Assembly: GCA_963714065.1 (NCBI GenBank)
Contig: OY970226.1
Location: 558,001-622,000 of the forward strand
Reading direction: 5' to 3'
Origin: JAZKID01 sp963714065
GTDB taxonomy: Bacteria > Pseudomonadota > Alphaproteobacteria > Rhizobiales > UBA4765
Length of the DNA stretch: 64,000 nucleotides
A program made the position numbers and the translations under genes. The notes under the pieces were generated by a model. That model was given only the letters and a program-made list of their open reading frames with translations, made no database searches and was not told the DNA's origin. The number at the start of each line of letters is the position of its first letter. Position 1 is the stretch's first letter. Shown piece after piece: positions 16,147 through 25,267 of this stretch.

Positions 16147-17061
16147 TTATATTCCGCCAAAATCTTTCACGAGATCTCTTGCCTCGCCGATACCGGTTTT
16201 GCGCCAATCGCGCATCTGGTTGCGAAACCAGGTTTCCTGGCGTTTCGCATATTGGCGGGTGGCAAGCATGGTTTTTGCGCCTGCCTCCTCGATATTCGTT
16301 TTACCCTGCACACAGCTTGCCAGTTCGCGTACGCCGATCGCCTTCATGACAGGCAGCATGGGATCGAGGCCGCGCGATAAAAGTGCCGCCACTTCATCGA
16401 TCGCGCCATCTTTGAGCATGTTTGACCAACGCTGTGCGATGCGCTTTTCCAATATCGGGCGCTCAACAGTCACAAACAGACGCAGCCAGCGCTCCGGATC
16501 GAGCAAAGGCTGTGCGGGGCGGGCCTGAATATCGGCAAGCGATTTGCCCGTCGCCTCGATCACTTCCAGCGCGCGCACGATGCGTTGCGTATCGTTCGGC
16601 ATCAGGCGCTTGGCCATAATCGGGTCGCGCTTTCCCAGCTCAGCATGCAGATCTTCCGATGCAAGCTTCGCTTTTTCGCGCCATTTCCTGCGGATAGGAG
16701 CGGAAATAGGCGGGAGTTCGGCAAGGCCTTCGAATATGGCGCGGAAATAAAGCCCCGTGCCGCCGACAAAAATGGGCATGCGCCCGCTTTCCTTTGCAAG
16801 GAAGGCCGCCTGTTTCGCCCAGTCGGCGGCGGAGCAGCTCCCGGCGCCGTCGATGATGCCATAAAGCGCATGCGGCACGCGTTTTTCGTCCTCAATCGAC
16901 GGCCTTGCCGTAACGACCCGCAGATCGGCATAAACCTGGGCGCTGTCGGCATTGATAATCAGGCCGTCCAGCGCTTCGGCGAGCTCCATGGCAAGCGCCG
17001 ACTTGCCGGATGCCGTCGTGCCTGCGATAGCAATGCCTTGAATGGAGTTTTTTTCCGGCAT
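16147..17061 (-). CDS. miaA: tRNA dimethylallyltransferase MiaA
   Basis: 304 residues. P-loop AGTTASGKSALA near the N-terminus, the DSAQVY motif and FVGGTGLYFRAI are diagnostic. It transfers dimethylallyl to A37 of tRNAs reading UNN codons. I start it at ATG 17061 (MPEKNSIQGIAIAG). The frame continues upstream antisense to serB, but that part has no homology and is rejected. ATG 17079 is a possible alternative. Its start codon overlaps the divergent serB start (CATG at 17059-17062), so its promoter must lie inside serB. Confidence 0.92.
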   Translation of the reverse strand: MPEKNSIQGIAIAGTTASGKSALAMELAEALDGLIINADSAQVYADLRVVTARPSIEDEKRVPHALYGIIDGAGSCSAADWAKQAAFLAKESGRMPIFVGGTGLYFRAIFEGLAELPPISAPIRRKWREKAKLASEDLHAELGKRDPIMAKRLMPNDTQRIVRALEVIEATGKSLADIQARPAQPLLDPERWLRLFVTVERPILEKRIAQRWSNMLKDGAIDEVAALLSRGLDPMLPVMKAIGVRELASCVQGKTNIEEAGAKTMLATRQYAKRQETWFRNQMRDWRKTGIGEARDLVKDFGGI

Positions 17062-17959
17062 GGATTTCGTTGCGGTCATTGTCGCCAAAGATGAAAAGCT
17101 GCGCGAGGCATCAGTTAATGCCCTGCGCGCACATTTGCCGCAAGCGCAGGATATTGATTGGCTTGCGCCGCATCGGGCCTGCGAAATCGCCTTTACGCCA
17201 AAAACCGCGCTTCGGCTCGATGCCCGGCACGAACTTGCGAGCCTTTTGCAGGAAAAACTGAGCCTGCCCGCCGATATCGGTATTTTCCTCAAAGAAAATC
17301 GCCGCAAGAAACTGCTGCTTGCCGATATGGACAGCACCATGATCGGCGAGGAATCGCTCGACGAACTGGCGCGCGAAATCGGCGTGCACGATACCGTTGC
17401 AGCCATTACCGGGCGCGCCATGCGCGGCGAGATCGATTTCGAGACCGCCCTGCGCGAGCGCGTCGCCCTGCTCAAGGGCCTGCCGCTGACGCGCGTCCGA
17501 AACGTCATCGAAAAAATCACGTTTACGCCGGGTGCGAAAACGCTGGCCGCCAGCATGAAGGCGCAAGGGGCCTATACCGTGCTCGTTTCCGGCGGCTTTA
17601 CGCTGTTTACGGAACATGTCGCAGCCTGTCTCGGTTTCGACAGCCATATCGCCAACCGGCTGGAATGCGAGGGCGAGCGACTTTCGGGCACGGTTACCGA
17701 GCCCATTTTGGGGGGTGCTGCCAAACAACAGGCGCTTCTCGATGTCTGCAAGCAAAAAGGACTGGCACCCGATGACGCTTTGGCCATCGGCGACGGCGCT
17801 AACGACCTCATGATGGTTGAGAGCGCGGGCCTGGGGCTTGGTTTTCACCCCAAACCCGTTCTGGCGGAGGCCGCGGACGCGCAAATCCGGCATACGGATC
17901 TGGCATCTGCCCTTTATTTCCAGGGCTACCGGCGCGACGAATTTATTTTTTCTGAATAA
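17060..17959 (+). CDS. serB: Phosphoserine phosphatase SerB
   Basis: 299 residues. HAD-family motif I is DMDST (Asp89, Asp91), followed by GEESLDELA. Motif II is the Ser in VLVSGGFT, and motif III is GDGANDLMM. The enzyme catalyses the last step of serine synthesis, phosphoserine to serine. The N-terminal 80 residues form the ACT-like domain of SerB. ATG 17060 is preferred because homology starts at FVAVIVAK and GGAG lies 12 bases upstream. ATG 17042 would add six residues. The start codon overlaps that of divergent miaA. Confidence 0.92.
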   Translation: MDFVAVIVAKDEKLREASVNALRAHLPQAQDIDWLAPHRACEIAFTPKTALRLDARHELASLLQEKLSLPADIGIFLKENRRKKLLLADMDSTMIGEESLDELAREIGVHDTVAAITGRAMRGEIDFETALRERVALLKGLPLTRVRNVIEKITFTPGAKTLAASMKAQGAYTVLVSGGFTLFTEHVAACLGFDSHIANRLECEGERLSGTVTEPILGGAAKQQALLDVCKQKGLAPDDALAIGDGANDLMMVESAGLGLGFHPKPVLAEAADAQIRHTDLASALYFQGYRRDEFIFSE

Positions 17960-18047
17960 ACAGGTCTTTCTAATCCATACATTGCCATTCTTTTCGAAAA
18001 GTCGCAGTCTTGGAGACGATTTTAAAAACCATTCCTTTAGCGACTGA

Positions 18048-18572
18048 TTGATGACCGCAATTGCTGATCCTATCCTGTCCCTGATCGCCGCCGTTGCGGA
18101 AAACGATGTTATTGGCAGCAACAATACGCTGCCCTGGCAGCTTTCCTCAGACCTCAAGCGTTTCAAGGCCGTCACCATGGGCAAACCGGTGATCATGGGC
18201 CGCAAGACCTATCTCTCCATCGGCAAGCCGCTGGAAGGCCGCAACCTGATCGTGCTGACGCGCGACCAGGCCTTTTCGGCCGAGGGTGTGGAAGTCGTGC
18301 ATACGCTGGACGAGGCCATCGCCAAGGCCGAAGTCCATGCCCGCAAGGCGCAGGTTGCAGAGATCATGGTGGCGGGCGGCGCCGATATCTATGCACAGAC
18401 CATTCAGGACGCCGACCGGCTCTATCTGACGCGCGTCCATGCCGAACCCGAGGGCGATGCGCGTTTCCCAAAATGGACCAAGACCGAATGGGAGCTGATC
18501 CACTCCGAAGACCTCCGCCAAAGCTCGCGCGATTCGGTGGCGACGACTTATGAAGTGTATGACAGGATATAA
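18048..18572 (+). CDS. folA: Dihydrofolate reductase FolA
   Basis: 174 residues with the classical DHFR order: LIAAVAENDVIG, NTLPWQLSSDLKRFK, PVIMGRKTYLSIGKPL, MVAGGADIYAQ and LTRVHAEPEGDARFP. It reduces dihydrofolate with NADPH to support thymidylate and purine synthesis. Its metabolic partner thyA is encoded about 6 kb downstream on the opposite strand. ATG 18048 or 18051 could serve as start. An inverted repeat follows directly after the stop. Confidence 0.93.
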   Translation: MMTAIADPILSLIAAVAENDVIGSNNTLPWQLSSDLKRFKAVTMGKPVIMGRKTYLSIGKPLEGRNLIVLTRDQAFSAEGVEVVHTLDEAIAKAEVHARKAQVAEIMVAGGADIYAQTIQDADRLYLTRVHAEPEGDARFPKWTKTEWELIHSEDLRQSSRDSVATTYEVYDRI

Positions 18573-18576
18573 ACTC

Positions 18577-18660
18577 TTGTAGGGTGGGTTGAACGCAGTG
18601 AAACCCACCACAAATCTCATAACATGATGGGTTTCGCTAACGCTCAACCCATTCTACAAA
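18577..18660. repeat. Long imperfect inverted repeat after folA
   Basis: The left arm, TTGTAGGGTGGGTTGA followed by GTGAAACCCACC, pairs with the right arm, TGATGGGTTTCG followed by CTCAACCCATTCTACAA. This makes an 80-base cruciform-like element. A degenerate relative lies upstream of thyA at about 25200-25262. It may act as a terminator or be a non-autonomous mobile element. Confidence 0.65.
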
Positions 18661-18690
18661 ATGATACACCGTCTTTAACGGGGTGCATGA

Positions 18691-19227
18691 ATGGATCTAT
18701 ATTTCGGCCTTAATCTCGATGAGTGGAAAACCATCTCCATCGTCGCGCAGGGCGTGTTGATGGTTATTTTGGTGGCAACTGGTATTTATCAGCTTCTTGC
18801 CATTCGTGCGCAGACGAAAAGAACGGCAACGCTAGAAATGTGCACACGTTTTGCGACAGATGCGACGTTACGAGATTATAACAATCAACTCGTTGCGGCA
18901 CGTAAAAACGGCGACCTTGAAAAAAATCCATCAAAATACAAATCGGATATTGTCGGTATACTTAATTTTCTCGACATGGTCGCCATCGGCGTCCGACGCG
19001 GTATTTATGATGAAAAGCTGACGCATGATTACATGAAATGGATTATAAGAATGGATGTGCAACGCTATTTGACAGGAGATTTTCCAATAAAGGCAAATCT
19101 TTTTATGCCTGCATATAGTGATTTGCTGGCGCTTGACTGCAAATGGGGCGATCCTGCTGGCTCCCTTCCGGAAGAAGAGAAAAAGCGACGGCATGAATTA
19201 ATAGTGTACGGCAAACCTTCTTCCTAG
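18691..19227 (+). CDS. DUF4760-like membrane-anchored protein
   Basis: 178 residues. One N-terminal TM helix (about residues 16-38, IVAQGVLMVILVATGIYQLLA) is followed by a cytosolic helical domain with ILNFLDMVAIGVRRGIYDEKLTHDYM. I associate this pattern with DUF4760. Function unknown. It has its own intergenic region after the folA inverted repeat and is somewhat AT-richer than neighbouring genes. Confidence 0.6.
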   Translation: MDLYFGLNLDEWKTISIVAQGVLMVILVATGIYQLLAIRAQTKRTATLEMCTRFATDATLRDYNNQLVAARKNGDLEKNPSKYKSDIVGILNFLDMVAIGVRRGIYDEKLTHDYMKWIIRMDVQRYLTGDFPIKANLFMPAYSDLLALDCKWGDPAGSLPEEEKKRRHELIVYGKPSS

Positions 19228-19310
19228 ATGTCGGGCGTCATTAAAAATCGCCTTGCCCTTTTCTTCATAGGCGTTACAACAAGATAAGCTTTTTTTTAAT
19301 AAGGTAACCT

Positions 19311-20432
19311 ATGTCCTGGAACAATCCGCCCGGTGGCCCATGGGGCTCCGGCGGCGATCAGCAAGAGCCCGAGGATTACCGCAAGCAGCAGCGCGAAAAA
19401 CGCGCAACGCGGCAGGAGTCGGTTTTCGACGACCTGTTCACCCGCCTGCAGGACTGGCTGAGAGGAAATTTCCACAATAATGGCGGCGGCTGGGACATCA
19501 AAACCGTGAGCCTTCTGGGTCTGCTAGGTCTTGCTGCCTTGTTCCTCTACAAATCCGCCTTCACCATAGCGCCGGACCAGATCGGCATCGTCACGCGCTT
19601 TGGCGCCTATCAGGCACCGCCGCGCCCGCCCGGCCTCAACTTCATGCTCTGGCCGTTCGACCGTGTGCAGATCCTGCGCGTGACGGCCGAAAACCTCGAG
19701 GAGATCGGCTACCGCACCGTGGGCGAGCGCTCGGGCCGCAAGGAAGCGCCCGAGGAAGCCTTGATGCTGACCTCGGACGAAAATATCGTTTCCTTGGGCT
19801 TCAACGTGACCTGGGCGATCAAGACGAGCGCGCCGCAGGATTTCCTCTTCAATGTGGTGGGCGTGCGCGACACCATCCGCGCGGTTGCCGAAAGCGCCAT
19901 GCGCGAAGTGGTCGGCCGCAACCGCGCCGAGGATGTCGTCACCAAGGGCCAGGTGATCCTGCAGACCGATGTCATCAGGATCATGCAGGATACGCTCGAC
20001 CGTTATGGCGCAGGCGTGACCATTACCAATGTCACGATTTCACGTCCTGAAGTTCCCCCGGCAGTACGTGAAGCATTTAACGACGTTCAACAAGCCGCAC
20101 AGGATGCGCAGACCTTCCAGAACCAGTCGCATCGCGACGCCAACCAGCTTCTTGCCGACGCGCGCGGCGATGCCGCCGTGCAATTGCAGGAAGCCGACGC
20201 CTATGCCAAGCGCGTGGTTGCCGAGGCGCAGGGCGAAGCGGCACGCTTCCTCTCCGTTCTCGCCGAATACCGCAATGCCAAAGACGTCACGCGCCAGCGG
20301 CTTTATCTCGAGACCATGGAGCGCGTGTTATCTGGTGCCAGCAAGGTCATCATGTATAACGGCGCAAGCGGACAAGGCGTTCTGCCTTATCTGCCGCTGC
20401 CGGGACTGCGCAAAGCGGGGGACGACAGATGA
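19311..20432 (+). CDS. hflK: HflK, membrane protease regulator
   Basis: 373 residues. A Gly/Pro-rich cytosolic N-terminus (WNNPPGGPWGSGG) and one TM helix (about 64-82) precede an SPFH/band-7 domain (APDQIGIVTRFGAY through RPEVPPAVREAFNDV). A long Ala/Glu/Gln coiled coil and a Gly/Pro-rich tail complete it. HflK and HflC form the cage around FtsH that controls degradation of membrane proteins. The 4-bp overlap with hflC implies a fixed operon. Confidence 0.93.
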   Translation: MSWNNPPGGPWGSGGDQQEPEDYRKQQREKRATRQESVFDDLFTRLQDWLRGNFHNNGGGWDIKTVSLLGLLGLAALFLYKSAFTIAPDQIGIVTRFGAYQAPPRPPGLNFMLWPFDRVQILRVTAENLEEIGYRTVGERSGRKEAPEEALMLTSDENIVSLGFNVTWAIKTSAPQDFLFNVVGVRDTIRAVAESAMREVVGRNRAEDVVTKGQVILQTDVIRIMQDTLDRYGAGVTITNVTISRPEVPPAVREAFNDVQQAAQDAQTFQNQSHRDANQLLADARGDAAVQLQEADAYAKRVVAEAQGEAARFLSVLAEYRNAKDVTRQRLYLETMERVLSGASKVIMYNGASGQGVLPYLPLPGLRKAGDDR

Positions 20433-21304
20433 CCCGCGCGCACTTCATCGCCATACTGGCCGCCCTCCTGTTTGCGGTCTATGTAATTCTCAACTGCTTC
20501 TACACGGTGCAGGAAACGCAGCAGGCGCTGCTGCTGCAATTCGGCAAGGTGGTCAGCATCGAGCGCGATCCCGGCCTGTACGTCAAACTGCCCGCGCCGA
20601 TCCAGAACGTGATCTATGTCGACGACCGCCTGCTGCCGGTGCAGACGCCCGAGCTCGAGATTGCCGATGCCGACCAGCGCCGCTTCCTGATCGATGCGGT
20701 CGCGCGCTGGCGCGTGATAGATCCGCAGCTTTTCTACCAGACGGTACAAGGCAATCTCAGCGTCGCCCTGCCCCGCTTCGAGGGCTTCCTTTTGGGCTCG
20801 ATGCGCAAGATCATTGGCCAACGGCCTTTCGCCGATGTGCTTTCCGCCAAGCGCGGCGCCATCATGCAGGCGATCAAGGAAGATTTCGCGCAGACCGTGA
20901 AGCCCTTCGGCGTGGTGCTGGAAGACGTGCGCATCCGCAGGGCGGATCAGCCGGAAGTCATCACCAACGGCACTTTCGCGCGCATGATCTCGGACCGCCA
21001 GCGCAACGCGACCGATTTGCGCGCCCGCGGCCAGGAAGAGGCGCGCAAGATCCGCGCCGAGGCCGAGAAACAGGCCGTCGTCATTCGCGCCGAGGCGCGA
21101 AAGCAGTCGGAAATCGCGCGCGGCAAGGGCGAGGCCGAACGGGCGCGCATTTTCGCGGACGCCTATAATCAGGACCCGCAGTTTTTTGCCTTCGGCCGCA
21201 GCCTGCGTGCCTACGAGCAAAGCCTGGGCGACAAGGAAACGATGTTCGTACTTTCGCCCGATTCCGAGTTTTTACGTTTCTTCAACGGCAAGACGGAACG
21301 CTAG
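20429..21304 (+). CDS. hflC: HflC, membrane protease regulator
   Basis: 291 residues. An N-terminal TM helix (about 5-22) is followed by an SPFH domain starting TVQETQQALLLQFGKVV and a C-terminal helical segment rich in Ala/Glu/Arg (EARKIRAEAEKQ, GEAERARIFADAY). It partners with HflK in the HflKC-FtsH complex. It overlaps hflK by 4 bp and is followed after 12 bases by a DUF2065 gene, the usual alphaproteobacterial order. Confidence 0.93.
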   Translation: MTRAHFIAILAALLFAVYVILNCFYTVQETQQALLLQFGKVVSIERDPGLYVKLPAPIQNVIYVDDRLLPVQTPELEIADADQRRFLIDAVARWRVIDPQLFYQTVQGNLSVALPRFEGFLLGSMRKIIGQRPFADVLSAKRGAIMQAIKEDFAQTVKPFGVVLEDVRIRRADQPEVITNGTFARMISDRQRNATDLRARGQEEARKIRAEAEKQAVVIRAEARKQSEIARGKGEAERARIFADAYNQDPQFFAFGRSLRAYEQSLGDKETMFVLSPDSEFLRFFNGKTER

Positions 21305-21316
21305 TCCTCGTTTGAC

Positions 21317-21505
21317 ATGAAAGATTTCATCACGGCCATCGGTCTGCTCCTGGTTCTGGAGGGGCTCTCTTACGCCGCCTTTCCGAAAGGTATGCGCGAC
21401 GCCTTGAACCATGTCTTCAAAATGCCGGACAGCCTTTTGCGCCGCTATGGCCTGATTGCCGCCGCCATCGGTCTTATTCTTGTTTATATCTGCCGGGCGG
21501 GTTGA
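21317..21505 (+). CDS. DUF2065 (YjeT-family) small membrane protein
   Basis: 62 residues with two hydrophobic helices (about 5-20 and 44-59) and the family pattern GLLLVLEGLSYAAFP...RRYGLIAAAIGLILVY. YjeT/DUF2065 proteins are found next to hflKC in many Proteobacteria. Their role is unknown, possibly an accessory of the FtsH-HflKC complex. Confidence 0.85.
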   Translation: MKDFITAIGLLLVLEGLSYAAFPKGMRDALNHVFKMPDSLLRRYGLIAAAIGLILVYICRAG

Positions 21506-21591
21506 AAAAATTCCCCGCTTTTTCCATGCTTTGGCCATGATCGGAGCCTATAATGCAAACCAATTCGGGGCTTCAACTTAAGGACGAACTT

Positions 21592-23100
21592 ATGCGCTCA
21601 AGACTTCCGCTTATTCTTGTTCTGGCCTGTGCGCTTTTCCTTCCCCTGAATATGCCCGCCTGCGCGCAATTCCTGCGCAAGGGACCGGACAGTATCGCCG
21701 ATATTTCCGAAAAGCTGATCGACACGGTGGTGAATATTTCGACGACGCAGCGCGTCTCGCGCGGGCGTTCGGTGCAGATGCCGCAACTGCCGCCCGACAG
21801 CCCGTTCCGCGATTTCTTCGAGGATTATTTCAACAAGCAGTTTCCGGAAGGAGAACTGAATCCAAACAAGCCCGACCGGCTCGAGCGCAAAATTTCCTCG
21901 CTCGGCTCCGGCTTCGTGATCGACGCTTCCGGCATCGTCATCACCAATAATCACGTGGTCGACGAAGCGGACGAAATTACCGTCATTTTCCACGACGGCT
22001 CCAAATTGAAAGCCAAGCTTCTGGGCCGCGATTCGAAAACCGATCTCGCATTGCTGAAAGTCGAACCATCCAAGCCGCTGACCGCCGCCAAATTCGGCGA
22101 CAGCGACAAGGCCCGAATCGGCGAATGGGTGGTTGCGATCGGCAATCCGTTTGGGCTCGGCGGCTCTGTCACGGCGGGCATCATTTCCGCGCGTAACCGC
22201 GACATTCAGGCCGGACCTTACGACAATTTCATCCAGACCGACGCGTCAATCAATCGCGGCAATTCCGGCGGTCCGCTATTCAACATGGACGGCGAAGTCA
22301 TCGGCATCAATACCGCCATTATTTCGCCCGGCGGCGGAGGCGGTTCGGTCGGCATCGGCTTTGCCGTGCCCTCGAATATTGCCCAGACGGTGGTCTCCCA
22401 GATCCAGAAATATGGCGAAACGCGCCGCGGCTGGCTGGGCGTGCGCATCTCGAACGTCACGGATGAGATCGCCGAAAGCCTAGGCATGAAAGAAGCCAAG
22501 GGTGCGCTTGTTGCCGATGTCGCGGAAGACGGGCCGGCGAAAAAGGCGGGCTTTCAGGCAGGCGACGTGGTGCTGAAATTCAACAATCGTGATATCGCCT
22601 CCTCGCGCGAGCTTTCCCGTTTCGTTGCCGATACCGAGATCGATGCGACCGTTCCCGTCATCGTCTTGCGCAAGGGCAAGGAGCAGACCGTGCAGGTGAA
22701 AGTCGGCCGGCTCGAGGAAAAGGACGATAAAGGCAAGAAAACCGCCGATAACGACGACGATGACAACGACCAGACACCAGCCGTCAAAGGCAAGACGCTA
22801 AAAGGTCTTGCGCTCGCCGAGCTGACACCCGCCTTGCGCAAACAGTTCCAGCTCGAGAAGGACGTCAAGGGCGTGCTTGTCACCGATGTAGACAAGAATT
22901 CGGCCGCAAGCGAGCGGCGCATCCAGCCCGGCGACGTGATCACCGAGATTTCGCAGGAAGCCGTATCCAAACCCGAGGATGTGGAGAAGCGCTTTGCCGA
23001 GCTTGCCAAGCAGGGGCGCAAATCGGCGCTGTTGCTGCTCGCCAACGCGCAGGGCGAGCTGCGCTTCGTCACCCTGCCGCTGAAGGAAGAGAAGTTTTAA
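21592..23100 (+). CDS. DegP/DegQ (Do-family) periplasmic serine protease
   Basis: About 502 residues. An N-terminal signal peptide (LPLILVLACALFLPLN, cleavage near PACA-Q) precedes a trypsin-like domain with His in TNNHVV, Asp in KTDLALLKV and Ser in RGNSGGPLFN. Two PDZ domains follow (GWLGVRISNV region and KGLALAEL region). Between them is a Lys/Asp-rich linker (DDKGKKTADNDDDDNDQ). It degrades misfolded envelope proteins. ATG 21592 has AAGGAC upstream and starts the signal peptide. ATG 21553 is an alternative. Its stop overlaps that of the convergent gene. Confidence 0.92.
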   Translation: MRSRLPLILVLACALFLPLNMPACAQFLRKGPDSIADISEKLIDTVVNISTTQRVSRGRSVQMPQLPPDSPFRDFFEDYFNKQFPEGELNPNKPDRLERKISSLGSGFVIDASGIVITNNHVVDEADEITVIFHDGSKLKAKLLGRDSKTDLALLKVEPSKPLTAAKFGDSDKARIGEWVVAIGNPFGLGGSVTAGIISARNRDIQAGPYDNFIQTDASINRGNSGGPLFNMDGEVIGINTAIISPGGGGGSVGIGFAVPSNIAQTVVSQIQKYGETRRGWLGVRISNVTDEIAESLGMKEAKGALVADVAEDGPAKKAGFQAGDVVLKFNNRDIASSRELSRFVADTEIDATVPVIVLRKGKEQTVQVKVGRLEEKDDKGKKTADNDDDDNDQTPAVKGKTLKGLALAELTPALRKQFQLEKDVKGVLVTDVDKNSAASERRIQPGDVITEISQEAVSKPEDVEKRFAELAKQGRKSALLLLANAQGELRFVTLPLKEEKF

Positions 23101-24239
23101 GTTAAAACCTTCGTCATACCGACGCTTTTCGTCATCTCGGTATCTCTAAGGATTTTCTCAAGGCTCCAGCCGCCCTGTATCGGCGGGGTCCGGTGGCCCT
23201 GATTATACATGAAGCAGTCGCGCGCCGTGGCTTCGATGCTCGCGGCAAATTCCCTGAAACTGATGCCGACGGGAAAGCGCCGCGCGATATCGTCCGCCTC
23301 GACATTGGCAAAGCAGCCTGCAGCCTGAATGAGGGCTTGCAGAGTTTGCGCATCCAGCGGCGCGTTGAAATCGGCTCTGATCTTGTCGATTAACGCCTGC
23401 GGAATCAGTTTGCCGGCAATGCCGATATACGCATCCAGTAGCGCTTCCGGAGTCAGGTTTTTATCCGGCGCTCTGTCCGGAAAGCCGCTACTAAGCACGA
23501 TATTCAGGTTCGGCTGCGCGGTTTTGTTCGGAGTGAGTTTCACTGCTTCGCCCGAAAAATATTTCGGCTTGGCGGTCTCTCCTTTGGCGATCGCGCCGAT
23601 ACGGTTCAGGACAAAAATGACAGGATGATTATTGGCGTTATCGGGAGCGTAAGTCCTGTTATAAAAATCTTTCGCCATGCCCATGAAGCTTTCATGGAAA
23701 GCCTTGAAACTCATATTTCCCTTGAACCAGCTGTTCAGCACTTCGGGCTTAACATTGCTGAACATGCCCGCGTCAATAACGAGTTTCTTGACGATATCGA
23801 TGCCCAGCGGTTTATCCGGGCCGGTAGCGATATTTTCGACTTCTTCCTTGGTCAGAATTCCGAGTTCGCCATAGACCTGCAGCAATTCTTTCGCACCAAA
23901 GACGTCTTTATCCGTCTCCGCCGCCTTGATAATGGCCTGCAGGGTCGGCGATTTGGATACGATAAAATTCGTTGTCGCCTTTTGGCCTGGGATCAATGTC
24001 ACCGGCAAATGCCCCAAAGGATTTTGAGGAATTCGCGGGATATTGACCGGGAAGGGCCATATCAGGCCCGGCCGCAAAAACCAGTTGGAATTTATGAGAA
24101 TCGGGCTCGGGTTTATCGTAGCCGGAAAGGGCCAGATCGTCACAACCGGTGCAGGCAAACGGAAATAAGGGTCATAAATAACCCTTGGAAGCGGCGTGAA
24201 GCTTCCTAAAATCAGATCGAGGTCCGTTTTCCAATTCAT
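23097..24239 (-). CDS. Two-repeat hypothetical protein with Pro-rich N-terminus
   Basis: 380 residues, family not recognised. Residues 1-95 are rich in Pro, Trp, Phe and Ile (RLPAPVVTIWPFPATINPSP). The rest holds two copies of a helical module of about 90 residues. The first is ELLQVYGELGILTKEEV ... AGMFSNVKPEV ... MSFKAFHESFMGMAKDFY. The second is ALLDAYIGIAGKLIPQAL ... AGCFANVEADD ... ISFREFAASIEATARDCF. There is no signal peptide or catalytic motif. The general style (tandem helical repeats, no TM) recalls the genes at 1-3711, but I see no clear sequence match. Its stop overlaps the degP stop. Confidence 0.7.
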   Translation of the reverse strand: MNWKTDLDLILGSFTPLPRVIYDPYFRLPAPVVTIWPFPATINPSPILINSNWFLRPGLIWPFPVNIPRIPQNPLGHLPVTLIPGQKATTNFIVSKSPTLQAIIKAAETDKDVFGAKELLQVYGELGILTKEEVENIATGPDKPLGIDIVKKLVIDAGMFSNVKPEVLNSWFKGNMSFKAFHESFMGMAKDFYNRTYAPDNANNHPVIFVLNRIGAIAKGETAKPKYFSGEAVKLTPNKTAQPNLNIVLSSGFPDRAPDKNLTPEALLDAYIGIAGKLIPQALIDKIRADFNAPLDAQTLQALIQAAGCFANVEADDIARRFPVGISFREFAASIEATARDCFMYNQGHRTPPIQGGWSLEKILRDTEMTKSVGMTKVLT

Positions 24240-24378
24240 AAAGCCATCGCTTTTAAAATATAAATACGATCAATTTTAAAATACACGCGCAAAATCTGTC
24301 AATAAGCACCGGCCCGTTTGCTGCGTTCTATTTCAGCATAAAGTTAACAGGTAAAATTTGATCGATTATGCCGCCGCT

Positions 24379-25173
24379 CTAAACAGCAACCTGCGCCTTG
24401 ATGTGCGGGTGGGCTTCATAATTCTCCAAAGTGAAATCTTCGAATTTGAACGCGAAGAGATCTTTCACAGCCGGGTTCAGTTTCATTTGCGGCAGAGCCA
24501 GCGGCGCGCGCAAAAGCTGCAGCTCGGCCTGCTCGATATGGTTGGTGTAAAGATGCGCATCGCCAAACGTGTGCACAAATTCGCCGGGCTTTAAGCCGCT
24601 CACCTGCGCCACCATCAAAAGCAGCAGCGCATAGGACGCGATATTGAACGGCACACCCAAAAACACATCGGCCGAGCGCTGGTAAAGCTGACAGGAGAGT
24701 TTGCCTTCCGCCACATAGAACTGGAACAGGCAGTGGCAGGGCGGCAGCGCCATTTTCGGCACATCGGCCGGGTTCCATGCCGAAACGATCAGGCGGCGGC
24801 TATCCGGGTTGCGCTTTAAATCTGCCAGCAGGTTTGCGATCTGGTCGATCGTGCGCCCATCGGGTGCGGCCCAGGAGCGCCATTGCTTGCCGTAAACGGG
24901 GCCGAGATTGCCTTCTTCATCTGCCCACTCGTCCCAGATGCGCACGCCATGTTCTTTCAGGTAAGCGATATTGGTGTCGCCGCTCAGGAACCACAGCAGT
25001 TCATGGATGATGGATTTCAGATGCAGTTTTTTCGTCGTTATCATCGGAAAACCTTCCGACAGATCGAACCGCATCTGATGGCCGAAGACAGAAAGCGTGC
25101 CCGTACCGGTGCGGTCGTGCTTTTTCACACCGTCGCGCAGGATTTTTTCGAGCAGATCGAGGTATTGGTGCAT
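24379..25173 (-). CDS. thyA: Thymidylate synthase ThyA
   Basis: 264 residues, exactly the E. coli ThyA length. Catalytic Cys146 in LPPCHCLFQFYV, RTGTGTLSVFGHQMRFDL at the N-terminus, and the folate and dUMP-binding block QRSADVFLGVPFNIASYALLL are all present. It methylates dUMP with methylene-THF, regenerating dihydrofolate for FolA encoded at 18.0 kb. It is preceded by a degenerate inverted repeat (about 25200-25262). Confidence 0.95.
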   Translation of the reverse strand: MHQYLDLLEKILRDGVKKHDRTGTGTLSVFGHQMRFDLSEGFPMITTKKLHLKSIIHELLWFLSGDTNIAYLKEHGVRIWDEWADEEGNLGPVYGKQWRSWAAPDGRTIDQIANLLADLKRNPDSRRLIVSAWNPADVPKMALPPCHCLFQFYVAEGKLSCQLYQRSADVFLGVPFNIASYALLLLMVAQVSGLKPGEFVHTFGDAHLYTNHIEQAELQLLRAPLALPQMKLNPAVKDLFAFKFEDFTLENYEAHPHIKAQVAV

Positions 25174-25199
25174 TCATCCAACCGTAAGGCGGATTGAGT

Positions 25200-25262
25200 G
25201 AATAAAACCCGCCAAATAATTATAGAGTGAGTTTCACTTCGTTCAACCCACCCCTATGCACT
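25200..25262. repeat. Degenerate inverted repeat upstream of thyA
   Basis: Contains GAGTTTCACTTCGTTCAACCC and AAAACCCGCC segments related to the inverted repeat after folA (18577-18660), in a decayed form. It may be the promoter-proximal region of thyA or an old non-autonomous element. Confidence 0.4.
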
Positions 25263-25267
25263 AAACG

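Noticed and set aside
17062..17556. N-terminal extension of miaA by about 165 codons antisense to serB
   Set aside because: MiaA homology begins at the P-loop just after 17061, and the upstream part is low-complexity antisense sequence of serB.
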